From JAFKFH01 sp017307375 (GTDB lineage Bacteria > Pseudomonadota > Alphaproteobacteria > Ferrovibrionales > Ferrovibrionaceae), in NCBI GenBank assembly GCA_965229335.1, contig OZ245874.1:3224001-3288000 (forward strand): DNA of 64,000 bases, read 5' to 3'. Positions 40,443 through 48,271 of the stretch are shown in pieces; position 1 is the stretch's first letter; each line of letters begins with the position of its first letter. Under the pieces are notes generated by a model, which saw only the letters and a program-made list of their open reading frames with translations, made no database searches and had not been told where the DNA came from. Made by a program: the position numbers and the translations under genes.

Positions 40443-41569
40443 CCGAAGCGGTTCGACAGCGGCGTCGTCATCAGCGGCGAGACGAACTGGCCGAGGAAGA
40501 TCGAGGCCGTCATGCCGCCGACGATGCGGCCGCGCAGCCGCGGCGGCGTCAGGCCGATCAGCCAGCTGGACCCGTTGGGGAAGAACAGCCCCAGCCCGAT
40601 GCCGCCGACCAGGGTCGAGGCTGCGATCATCGGATAGCTCGACGAGAGCGCGATGCCGGTATAGCCGATGCCCATCGAGGCCAGCGCCACCGCATAGACC
40701 GTCGGCACCGACGTCTTCATCCTCAGCTTCTGGAAACGCATCGCCGCGATCGACGACGTCAGGGTGGCACCCGCCAGGGCGAAGCCGGCAAGGCCCGGAT
40801 CGGGGATGCCGAGACCGGCCAGCAGGAACGGCAGCTGCACCGGCATCATGTAGTAGAAGGCCATCGCCAGGAACGACAGCACCATGATGAAGCCGATCAG
40901 CGGTGCGTTGAGCCGGGCGGGCGGGGCCGCGCCGTCCGGTCCCGCGACATGGGCCTGCCGCGCCGGTTCCTTCAGCAGCAGGATTGCGGTCGGCAGCAGC
41001 AGGAAGGCCAGCAGGTAGACGGCAAACGGCATCCGCCAGTCCAGCTTGGCCAGCACCCCGCCGGCCGAGAGGAAGACCACGCCGCCGAACGACATGAACG
41101 AGGCCTGCCAGCCCATTACCTTGAAGCGCATGTCGCCGGTATAGAGATCGCCGATAAAGGTCGACGACGCCGTCATCACCGCGGCGACGGCAATGCCCAG
41201 CACCACGCGGCTGATCAGCAGCAGCGTCAGGTCGTCGAGCAGCGCGCCGGCGCCCCCGGCGATCGCGTAGCCGAGAATGCCGGCCAGCAGCACCGGCTTG
41301 CGCCCGATGCGGTCGACCAGCATGCCGGCGGGAAAGGCGAACAGGGCGATCGACAGGGCGGGAATGGTCAGGACCAGCCGGACCAGGATCTCGGCGCCCT
41401 CGGCCCCGGCGAAATGGGCGAGCAGCCCGGGCAATGCCGGCGCGATGATCGCCCCGGACATTACGGTCAGGGTCGAGGCGCCGAGCAGGGTCAGGAGGAC
41501 GATACGGGGAGGCTGGGGCGGCAAGGGGACGGTCCTGGCAAAGATTTGCTGCAGTGCACATAAAGTCAT
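40352..41569 (-). CDS. MFS transporter, 12 membrane helices
   Basis: 405 residues with the major-facilitator layout: the loop 2-3 motif GMLVDRIGRKPVLLAG after helix 2, six N-terminal helices, a cytoplasmic loop (LLKEPARQAHVAGPDG) and six C-terminal helices. The helix-rich C-terminus FALIAAVLLAGAVAFASWAWRARR overlaps lipA by 91 bases on the opposite strand. The substrate is not deducible; the closest general type is a drug or metabolite exporter. ATG at 41569 (MTLCALQQIF) is the best start; the ribosome site is weak. Divergent from an acyl-CoA ligase gene with 73 bases between them. Confidence 0.85.
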   Translation of the reverse strand: MTLCALQQIFARTVPLPPQPPRIVLLTLLGASTLTVMSGAIIAPALPGLLAHFAGAEGAEILVRLVLTIPALSIALFAFPAGMLVDRIGRKPVLLAGILGYAIAGGAGALLDDLTLLLISRVVLGIAVAAVMTASSTFIGDLYTGDMRFKVMGWQASFMSFGGVVFLSAGGVLAKLDWRMPFAVYLLAFLLLPTAILLLKEPARQAHVAGPDGAAPPARLNAPLIGFIMVLSFLAMAFYYMMPVQLPFLLAGLGIPDPGLAGFALAGATLTSSIAAMRFQKLRMKTSVPTVYAVALASMGIGYTGIALSSSYPMIAASTLVGGIGLGLFFPNGSSWLIGLTPPRLRGRIVGGMTASIFLGQFVSPLMTTPLSNRFGYAGGFALIAAVLLAGAVAFASWAWRARRS

Positions 41570-41642
41570 GAAATCGCGGCCTTGCCCAGCGCCGTTACCG
41601 GCGGGTAGCGTGCCGGAGCCACGCGCCGAGGGAGAGGCAGCC

Positions 41643-43151
41643 ATGCGTCTGACGCTTAACGACCTGATCGGCCGGGATCTGCCCGGGGCGGTTGCCTTCG
41701 TCGATCGCGGGGCAGCGGTCACGCACGGCGCTTTCGACGGTCTCGCGGGCCGCGCTGCGGCCTGGCTGGCCGGGCAGGGCATCGGTCGCGGCGACAAGGT
41801 TGCGGTCTGGATGGTCAATCGGATCGAGTGGCTGGCCATCCTGTTCGGGCTAGCCCGGATCGGCGCGACCCTGGTCGCCGTCAACACCCGATACCGCGCC
41901 TCGGAGGTCGAACATATCCTGCGGCAGAGCGGCGCCAGGCTGCTGGTGCTGCAACACGATTTTCGCGGCATCGACTTTGCGGCGATCCTCGATCAGGTCG
42001 GGTCCGACCTGCCGGCGCTGGAGCGGATCGCGGTCGTCGATCCAGAGGCGCAGATGCCGGCGGCGCTGCTGGGCCGCCCGGTCGAGCGCTTCGCCCCCGA
42101 CGATGCCGAACTGCCCGATCGGGGCGAGCCGGATCAGCCGGCCGTCCTGTTCACGACCTCGGGCACGACCAGCGGGCCCAAGCTGGTGGTTCATCCGCAG
42201 CGCACGCTGGCTCTGCATGCCCGTCGCTGCGCCGTGGCCCACGGCCTCGATGGCGCGGATGCCCGGCTGTTTGCCGCGATGCCGTTCTGCGGCGTGTTCG
42301 GCCTCGCCGCGCTGCTGGCCGCCGTGGCCGGCGGCGCGCCGGTGCATATCCAGGAGACCTTCGAACCCGATGCCACTGCCGAACTGATGCGGCGCGAGGC
42401 GATCACCCATGTCTATGCCAGCGACGAGGTCTATCGGCGGCTGATGGAGGCGGGCGATGCCCCGTTCCCGGCAGCGCGCGTCTTCGGTTTCGCGGCGTTC
42501 GGTCCAGGCGCGACCGAACTCGCGCGCAAGGCTTGGGATCGCGGCCTGCCGCTGGTCGGTCTCTACGGGTCGAGCGAAGTGCTGGCCCTGTTTGCCACCC
42601 AGCCCCGCGATCTGCCGCTCGACCAGCGTATCGAGGCGGGTGGCCGGCCCGCCTCGGCCGATGCCGAGGTGCGGATCACCGATGGCGAGATCGAGATCCG
42701 CAGCCCGACCAACTTCGTCGGCTATCTGAACAATGCCGCGGCCACCGCGGCGGCGATGACGGCCGACGGGTTCTTCCGTACCGGCGATATCGGGCGCCTG
42801 CGCGCCGACGGCAGCTTCGTCTTCGAGACCCGCAAGGGCGATGCCATCCGGCTTGCCGGTTTTCTCGTCAGCCCGGTCGAGATCGAGGATGTGCTGAAAA
42901 CCATCGATGGCGTCACCGATGCCCAGGTGGTGGCGATCGAACAGTCGGGCCAGCGCCGCTGCGCCGCCTTCATCATCGGCACGGCTTCGGAAGAGGCGGT
43001 CATCGCCGGTGCGCGCGCCGTGCTCGCCCCGTTCAAGGTGCCGGTGCATGTCTGGCAGGTCGACGATTTCCCGCGAACGCAGGGCGCCAACGGCACCAAG
43101 ATCCAGCGCGGCAAGCTGCGCGAGATGGCGGAGGAGCGGCTTGCCGGGTGA
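41643..43151 (+). CDS. AMP-dependent acyl-CoA synthetase/ligase
   Basis: 502 residues, ANL superfamily. The ATP motif is VLFTTSGTTSGPKLVVH (Thr/Ser/Gly-rich loop followed by Lys), then LVGLYGSSEVLALF in place of the usual YGxTE, FFRTGDIGRLRADG, the hinge RKGDAIRLAGFLVSPVEIE and a C-terminal Lys in NGTKIQRGKLRE. The acceptor acid is unknown; variation at the YGxTE motif (GSSE) is seen in some aryl- and hydroxyacid-CoA ligases. ATG at 41643 follows GGGAGAGG. It lies beside a 2-hydroxychromene-2-carboxylate isomerase-like gene, and a second ligase of this superfamily is at 22.7 kb. Confidence 0.87.
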   Translation: MRLTLNDLIGRDLPGAVAFVDRGAAVTHGAFDGLAGRAAAWLAGQGIGRGDKVAVWMVNRIEWLAILFGLARIGATLVAVNTRYRASEVEHILRQSGARLLVLQHDFRGIDFAAILDQVGSDLPALERIAVVDPEAQMPAALLGRPVERFAPDDAELPDRGEPDQPAVLFTTSGTTSGPKLVVHPQRTLALHARRCAVAHGLDGADARLFAAMPFCGVFGLAALLAAVAGGAPVHIQETFEPDATAELMRREAITHVYASDEVYRRLMEAGDAPFPAARVFGFAAFGPGATELARKAWDRGLPLVGLYGSSEVLALFATQPRDLPLDQRIEAGGRPASADAEVRITDGEIEIRSPTNFVGYLNNAAATAAAMTADGFFRTGDIGRLRADGSFVFETRKGDAIRLAGFLVSPVEIEDVLKTIDGVTDAQVVAIEQSGQRRCAAFIIGTASEEAVIAGARAVLAPFKVPVHVWQVDDFPRTQGANGTKIQRGKLREMAEERLAG

Positions 43152-43177
43152 TCCGGTCGGCTTGGGAAAATTATCCG

Positions 43178-43768
43178 TCAGCCGGCGCGCCGCAACTCGT
43201 CCTCGACGAAATCCAGCCGGTCCTGGCCGAAGAACATTTCATCGCCGACGAAGAATGTCGGTGCGCCGAAGGTGCCGCGTCGAACCGCTTCCTCGGTATT
43301 GATGCGCAATTCGTCCTTCACCGACTGGTCCTCGGTGAGGGGCAGCAAAGTCGAGACGTCGATCCCCGCGGCGACGAGACGGCGACCGACTTCCTGCGGA
43401 TCCTGCATCGGCGCCTGTTCGACCCACATGCCGGCGAAGATTGCGCCGAGATAGGCCGGCAACAGATCCAGCCGCTGGGCTGCCACAGCGCCGCGCATCA
43501 TCAGGATCGTGTTGATCGGAAAATTCGGGTTGTGGGCGTAGGGCACGCCGTAGCGCGCTGCGTAGCGCTGCAGATCGCGCAGCATGTAGGCGCCTTTCGG
43601 CGCGACTTCGCCGGGGGCGCGGTTGCCCGTGGCCTTGAACACGCCGCCAAGCAGGATCGGACGATAGCGGATCTCGGCGCCGGTGCGGCTGGCGATGCCG
43701 GGCAACTGGGTGTAGGCGAGGTATGCCGTTGGACTACCGACGTCGAAGAAGAATTCCAATCTCGCCAT
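43178..43768 (-). CDS. DsbA-family 2-hydroxychromene-2-carboxylate isomerase-like protein
   Basis: 196 residues, kappa-GST-like thioredoxin fold with helical insert. The N-terminus LEFFFDVGSPTAYLAYTQLPG carries the Ser (residue 12) that takes the place of the DsbA Cys in this isomerase family and activates glutathione. The cis-Pro loop is in FGAPTFFVGDEMFFGQDRL. Known members isomerise a naphthalene-degradation intermediate with GSH, but most genomic homologues are not in aromatic pathways and this context (HxlR regulator upstream by 13 bases, ligase convergent) does not decide. Probably cotranscribed with the HxlR gene. Confidence 0.85.
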   Translation of the reverse strand: MARLEFFFDVGSPTAYLAYTQLPGIASRTGAEIRYRPILLGGVFKATGNRAPGEVAPKGAYMLRDLQRYAARYGVPYAHNPNFPINTILMMRGAVAAQRLDLLPAYLGAIFAGMWVEQAPMQDPQEVGRRLVAAGIDVSTLLPLTEDQSVKDELRINTEEAVRRGTFGAPTFFVGDEMFFGQDRLDFVEDELRRAG

Positions 43769-43781
43769 TACCGGGCCCTCC

Positions 43782-44261
43782 CTATTGGCCGTTTTGGATC
43801 AGGCCGGGCCCTCGATCGCCCGGTCCCGGATGAACATGGACGTCGCGTGCGCCGACCGTCTCGCCGCAGACCGAGCAGACGGTCACCGGGTCGAAGTCAT
43901 GGCCGCAGGCACGGTGCCGATGCAGCAGCGGCCGGCCGGCGCCATCGTCCATGTGCACATTGCCCCAGTGAACCAGCGCCATCATCAACGGATGCAGGTC
44001 GAGGCCTTTTTCGGTCAGCCGGTATTCATGGCGCTTGGGCCGGTCCTGATACGCCTCGCGCCGCAGGATGCCGTCATCGACCAGCTTGCGCAGCCGGTCG
44101 GCCAGGATGTGGCGCGTGATCCCGAGCCGCGCCTGGAAATCGTCGAAGCGCCGCACCCGCAAGAAGCAGTCGCGCAGGATCAGCAACGTCCAGCGGTCGC
44201 CGATCACCGAGACGGTGCGGGCGACCGAGCAGGCTTCGCGATCCAGTTCGTTCCAGCGCAT
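43782..44261 (-). CDS. HxlR-family transcriptional regulator
   Basis: 159 residues. The winged-helix domain begins EACSVARTVSVIGDRWTLLILRD (in part), with the recognition region GITRHILADRLRKLVDDGIL and the wing EYRLTEKGLDLHPLMMAL. The N-terminal Cys of the family (EACSV) is retained; in some HxlR proteins it senses oxidants or aldehydes. A C-terminal extension contains RACGHDF and CSVCGE, a possible Zn or redox Cys group. The ATG at 44261 was chosen; a TTG three codons upstream lies in the operator. Two AGTTC/GGTTC-N7-GAACT dyads lie between it and the divergent SDR gene, indicating control of both. Confidence 0.87.
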   Translation of the reverse strand: MRWNELDREACSVARTVSVIGDRWTLLILRDCFLRVRRFDDFQARLGITRHILADRLRKLVDDGILRREAYQDRPKRHEYRLTEKGLDLHPLMMALVHWGNVHMDDGAGRPLLHRHRACGHDFDPVTVCSVCGETVGARDVHVHPGPGDRGPGLIQNGQ

Positions 44262-44263
44262 GT

Positions 44264-44314
44264 TTGACAAGTTCCTTTTTAGAACTCATCTTGTCAAGGT
44301 TCTGTTTTGGAACT
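44264..44314. promoter_or_regulatory. Paired HxlR operator region
   Basis: Two dyads of equal architecture lie between the HxlR and SDR genes: AGTTC-N7-GAACT (44270-44286) and GGTTC-N7-GAACT (44298-44314), 28 bases centre to centre. An outer repeat TTGACAAG/CTTGTCAA (44264-44271, 44290-44297) frames the first. The region is AT-rich and probably includes both promoters. Confidence 0.65.
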
Positions 44315-44333
44315 TTGTGATATGGAGGAAACC

Positions 44334-45065
44334 ATGGGCCAAGGTCGCAAGGCCGTTCTGGTGGTCGGCGCCGGTGATGCGACCGGCGGGGCGATCGCCC
44401 GCCGCTTTGCCCGGGAGGGTTTCGTCGCCTGCGTCGTGCGGCGCAGCGCCGACAAACTCGCGCCGCTGGTTGCCGCCATCGAAGCCGGGGGAGGCGAGGC
44501 CCGCGCCTTCGGGGTCGATGCCCGCAAGGAAGATCAGGTCGTCGACCTCTTCGATACCGTCGAGCGCGAGATCGGCCCGGTCGAGGTGGCGGTGTTCAAC
44601 ATCGGCGCCAATGTTCGCTTCCCCGTGGTCGAGACCACGGCGCGGGTCTATTTCAAGGTCTGGGAAATGGCCTGCTTTGCCGGTTTCCTGACCGGCCGGG
44701 AGGCGGCGAAGCGGATGCTGGCGCGCGGGCGGGGCACGATCTTCTTCACCGGCGCCACCGCCTCGATGCGCGGCCGGGCGGGTTTCTCGGCCTTTGCCGG
44801 CGCCAAGCACGGCTTGCGGGCGCTGGCGCAGAGCATGGCGCGCGAACTGGGGCCGCAGGGCATTCACGTCGTCCATCCGGTAATCGACGGGGCGATCGAC
44901 ACCGCCTGGATCCGCGAGAATTTCCCGGATGCCGCGGCGCTGGCTCCGCAGGACGGCATCCTGAAGCCTGAATCGATCGCCGAGACATACTGGCAACTGC
45001 ACGGCCAGCCGCGCGACGCCTGGACCCATGAAATCGACCTGCGACCCTGGATGGAAAGCTGGTGA
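44334..45065 (+). CDS. SDR-family protein lacking the catalytic Tyr
   Basis: 243 residues with an SDR Rossmann fold: VLVVGAGDATGGAIARRFA at the start, VAVFNIGANVRFP at the NNAG position, and IFFTGATASMRGR at the Ser strand. At the Y-x-x-x-K position the sequence is FAGAK (GFSAFAGAKHGLRALAQSM), so the catalytic Tyr is replaced by Phe while the Lys stays. The N-terminal Gly motif is also non-standard. A subgroup of SDR proteins with this feature exists and their activity is unclear. ATG at 44334 follows GGAGG by 5 bases; the in-frame ATG at 44322 overlaps that site. It is divergent from HxlR and shares the operator region. Confidence 0.85.
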   Translation: MGQGRKAVLVVGAGDATGGAIARRFAREGFVACVVRRSADKLAPLVAAIEAGGGEARAFGVDARKEDQVVDLFDTVEREIGPVEVAVFNIGANVRFPVVETTARVYFKVWEMACFAGFLTGREAAKRMLARGRGTIFFTGATASMRGRAGFSAFAGAKHGLRALAQSMARELGPQGIHVVHPVIDGAIDTAWIRENFPDAAALAPQDGILKPESIAETYWQLHGQPRDAWTHEIDLRPWMESW

Positions 45066-45147
45066 AGCGCCGCGCGGCTTGACGGATCGGACAGCGGGCG
45101 GCAAAGGTAGCCCCCTCGTTCACCAGCGCGCGAGTTCCCGTAAGCCG

Positions 45148-45594
45148 ATGCCTACCCATGCCGAACTGCGCGAATTGCCCTACCGGGCCGAGGACATGTT
45201 CGACCTGGTGGCCGAGGTCGACAAATATCCCGAGTTCCTGCCCTGGTGCATCGGCGCCCGCATCCGCAAGCGCGAGGGCGAGGTGATCACCGCCGACCTG
45301 ATCATCGGCTTCAAGATGTTCCGCGAACGTTTCACCTCGCGCGTCGAACTGGACCGCCCGAATCTGCGCATCGACGTCGAATATGCCGAGGGGCCGTTCA
45401 AGTACCTGCGCAATCATTGGCAATTCGTCCCCCGCGAGGGCGGGGGGTGTGCCATCGATTTTTTCGTCGATTTCGAATTCCGCTCGCGCCTGCTGCAGAA
45501 GACGATCGAGCTGCTGTTCGGCGAAGCGGTGAAGCGCATGGTCGGTGCCTTCGAGGCCCGTGCCCGGCAGCTCTACGGCCCGCCTGCCGCCTGA
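45148..45594 (+). CDS. RatA/COQ10-family START-domain protein
   Basis: 148 residues, polyketide cyclase/START-like fold. Family marks are the N-terminal LPYRAEDMFDLVAEVDKYPEF (in part), LPWCIGARI, ITADLIIGFKMFRERFTSRV and the C-terminal helix LFGEAVKRMVGAFEARA. Mitochondrial COQ10 binds ubiquinone and supports respiration; E. coli RatA was described as affecting 70S ribosome assembly. In alphaproteobacteria this gene usually follows lipA; here an insertion of about 4.7 kb (MFS to SDR) separates them. ATG at 45148 was chosen; the last 22 bases overlap the convergent GGDEF-EAL gene. Confidence 0.88.
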   Translation: MPTHAELRELPYRAEDMFDLVAEVDKYPEFLPWCIGARIRKREGEVITADLIIGFKMFRERFTSRVELDRPNLRIDVEYAEGPFKYLRNHWQFVPREGGGCAIDFFVDFEFRSRLLQKTIELLFGEAVKRMVGAFEARARQLYGPPAA

Positions 45595-47249
45595 CTCTTG
45601 CGCATCGCCTGTTGGGCCAGGCGTTCCTTGAGCTCGGCCACCGTCAGCGGCCGGGCGAAATGATAACCCTGGCCAAAGAGGCAGCCGCGCTGGCGCAGGA
45701 AGGCTGCCTGGGCTGCGTTCTCGACGCCCTCGGCGACGACCGTGAGGCGCAGTCCCTGGGCCAGGTTCAGGATCGCGTCGATGATCGATTCGTCCGACGT
45801 ATTGCCGGGAATGCCGCGCAGGAAGACCTGGTCGATCTTCAGCGTGTTGACGGGGAACTGGCTCAGATAGCTCAGCGAGGAGTAGCCGGTGCCAAAATCG
45901 TCGATGGCGATGGTGGCGCCGAGGCCGCGCAGGTCGCGCAATACTTCGATGGCCCGCGCGGTATCGGCCGCCAGCACCGTTTCGGTCACCTCGAATTCGA
46001 TGTCGCCGGGGTCGATCGCGGTCTCGGCAAAGACGTTGCCCACCGCGTCGACGAGCCCCGCGCTTTCGAACTGGCGCGGCGACAGATTGACCGCCATGCG
46101 GAAGTCGGCGGCATCGACTGCCTTGATTTCCCCGATCCGGTCGCAGGCTTCGCGCAATGCCCACAGGCCGATCTCGGCGATCAGCCCGCTCTGTTCGGCC
46201 TGCTCGATGAACTCGAGCGGGGAGACCTCGCCCAGCGCGGGCGATCGCCAGCGGGCCAGCGCCTCGGCGCCGACGATCCGTCCGGTTTCCAGATGCACCT
46301 TGGGCTGGTAGAGCAGGAACAGCTCGCCCTTCGCCACCGCCGAGGCCAGGTCGATCTCGATCGCGACCCGGCGCGAGGCGACGGCGGCCATCTCCAGCGA
46401 GAACGCCTGCCGGCGGTTCCCGCCGCGGGCCTTGGCAGCCCGCGAGGCCAGTTCGGCATGCTGCAGCAGTTCGACCGCCCCGGCGGCATGTTCGCCCGAG
46501 GCGTAGCCGATCGAGGCGGTGAAGGACAGGCGGTGGCCGGCGACCGTGATCGGCTCGGCGAACCGGCGCGCCAGCGCCTCGGCCCGCTCCGGCACTTCCG
46601 CCGGGCTGGTCAGCAGGATGAATTCGTCGTCGCCGACGCGCCCGAGGGTTTCACCGGGCTTGATCGCCGCGCTCAGGCGTTCGACCAGCAGGCCCAACGC
46701 CTGATCGCCGCCGGCGCGGCCGGCGATCGTGTTGGCCTTGCGGAACTGGTCGATGTCGAGATGGATGGCGGCGACCGCAGGATGCCGCGCCTCGATCAGT
46801 TCGCACAGCCGCTTGCGGTTGGGCAGGCCGGTCGGGAAATCGTGATTGGCGGCGTGGTTCAGCCGTTCGAGTCGGTTCCGATAGCGTTCGAGCCGCGCTT
46901 CCACCGAAGCGAGTACGAGATCGAGGTCGAGCGGCTTGGTCAGGTAGTCGTCGGCGCCAAGTCGGCGACCGGCGATCATGTCCTGGCGCTCCGACAGGGC
47001 CGACAGGAAGATGAACGGCATCTCCTCGGCCACGCCGGGCTGGGCACGCACCGCCTGGAGCAGTTCGAACCCGCTCATTTCCGGCATGTTGACGTCGCAA
47101 AGGACGAGATCGGGATGGTGTTCCTGGATCGCGCCCAACCCGGCGCGACCGTCCTGGGCTTCCAGCACGAAATGCCCAGCCGAGGCGAGCGCGCGCGACA
47201 ACATGCGGCGCAGGGCCGGCTCGTCGTCGATGACCAGGATGCGCGCCAT
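45573..47249 (-). CDS. Response regulator with degenerate GGDEF and intact EAL domain
   Basis: 558 residues. Receiver domain 1-125 with the acidic pair in ILVIDDEP and the phospho-Asp in LVLCDVNMPEMSG, Lys in YLTKPLDLD. The GGDEF domain (about 130-295) has GRVGDDEFILL, i.e. GDDEF instead of GGDEF, and weak surrounding motifs, so cyclase activity is doubtful. The EAL domain (about 305-550) keeps GAEALARW, NLSPRQF, ETVLAADTARA, IDDFGTGYSSLSYL, LKIDQVFL and VVAEGVEN, so it should hydrolyse cyclic di-GMP. The receiver suggests control by a histidine kinase; none is adjacent. It overlaps the RatA gene by 22 bases at its 3' end. Confidence 0.92.
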   Translation of the reverse strand: MARILVIDDEPALRRMLSRALASAGHFVLEAQDGRAGLGAIQEHHPDLVLCDVNMPEMSGFELLQAVRAQPGVAEEMPFIFLSALSERQDMIAGRRLGADDYLTKPLDLDLVLASVEARLERYRNRLERLNHAANHDFPTGLPNRKRLCELIEARHPAVAAIHLDIDQFRKANTIAGRAGGDQALGLLVERLSAAIKPGETLGRVGDDEFILLTSPAEVPERAEALARRFAEPITVAGHRLSFTASIGYASGEHAAGAVELLQHAELASRAAKARGGNRRQAFSLEMAAVASRRVAIEIDLASAVAKGELFLLYQPKVHLETGRIVGAEALARWRSPALGEVSPLEFIEQAEQSGLIAEIGLWALREACDRIGEIKAVDAADFRMAVNLSPRQFESAGLVDAVGNVFAETAIDPGDIEFEVTETVLAADTARAIEVLRDLRGLGATIAIDDFGTGYSSLSYLSQFPVNTLKIDQVFLRGIPGNTSDESIIDAILNLAQGLRLTVVAEGVENAAQAAFLRQRGCLFGQGYHFARPLTVAELKERLAQQAMRKSQAAGGP

Positions 47250-47378
47250 GTCGGGTTACTGTCTCGTCTGTTGCCGAACGCCGATGGAAACTGTTCTGCC
47301 GACGATAGTAGCCAAAAGAGGGGAGACAACACAAAAGAATGAAACCAAATTCGACTTGCGCAGATGTAAGAGCTTTCG

Positions 47379-48212
47379 ATGCTGAGCCCCGCCGATAAAG
47401 CAGCCTTTCACCGTGACGGTTTTTTGATCGTTCCGGATTTCGTGACGCCCGCCCGATGCGACGCGCTGACCGATCACGTCGCCGGGCTGATCGCGGCGCT
47501 GGCCCCCGCGCAGGGGGTATCGATCTTCACGACCGACGAACAGCAGCGTCACGCGGATGCGCGGTTCTTCGAATCGGCCGGCGGCGTGTCGCTGTTCTAC
47601 GAGGCCGGCGCGGTCGACCCGGACGGGCGGCTGACGCGGCCGGCCACGCTTGCCGTCAACAAGATTGGCCACGCGCTGCATGACCGCGACCCCGAATTCG
47701 CCCGTTTCTCGCGCGATCCGCGGCTGGCGGCGATTGCCGGCGCTATCGGTATCGAGCAGCCGCGGCTGGTCCAGTCGATGGTGATCTGCAAGCCGCCGGG
47801 CATCGGCGGCGAGGTCTCGGCCCACCAGGATGCGACCTTCATCCGGACCGAGCCGGCCTCCGTGGTCGGCTTCTGGTTTGCGCTGGAAGCGGCCGAGGCC
47901 GGCAATGGCTGCCTCGAGGCCTTGCCCGGCGGCCACCGTCTGGGTCTCAAGCGGGACTATCTGCGGGTGGGCGACACGACGCGCTTCGTCGAACGCGACG
48001 AGGCGCCCTGGCCCGACCACGGCTGGGTGCCGCTGCCGGCCAGCCGGGGCACGTTGATCCTGCTGCATGGCCTGCTGCCCCATCGCAGCGCGCCGAATCG
48101 CTCCGATCGCTCCCGGCTTGCCTATACGCTGCACGTCGTCGACGGCCGGGCCGAGTATCTGCCGGACAATTGGCTCAGGCGCCGGCCGGACGATCCGTTC
48201 ACCGGCTTCTAG
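47379..48212 (+). CDS. Phytanoyl-CoA dioxygenase (PhyH) family protein
   Basis: 277 residues. A non-haem Fe(II)/2-oxoglutarate oxygenase: metal ligands His-x-Asp in VSAHQDATFI and a distal His in LLHGLLPHRSAPNRSDRSRLAYT (in part), with the Arg that binds 2-oxoglutarate after it. The N-terminal FHRDGFLIVPDFVTP and VVGFWFALEAAEAGNGCLEALPGGH are family marks. Hydroxylation of a lipid, amino acid or small molecule is expected; the substrate is unknown. It is divergent from the GGDEF-EAL gene with a 129-base gap and stands 59 bases upstream of a transglycosylase gene. Confidence 0.87.
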   Translation: MLSPADKAAFHRDGFLIVPDFVTPARCDALTDHVAGLIAALAPAQGVSIFTTDEQQRHADARFFESAGGVSLFYEAGAVDPDGRLTRPATLAVNKIGHALHDRDPEFARFSRDPRLAAIAGAIGIEQPRLVQSMVICKPPGIGGEVSAHQDATFIRTEPASVVGFWFALEAAEAGNGCLEALPGGHRLGLKRDYLRVGDTTRFVERDEAPWPDHGWVPLPASRGTLILLHGLLPHRSAPNRSDRSRLAYTLHVVDGRAEYLPDNWLRRRPDDPFTGF

Positions 48213-48271
48213 GTCTGGCACGCGGCTTGCTTGACCTGCTGCGGGAACCACCAAGCCGGGATCCGCCGACC

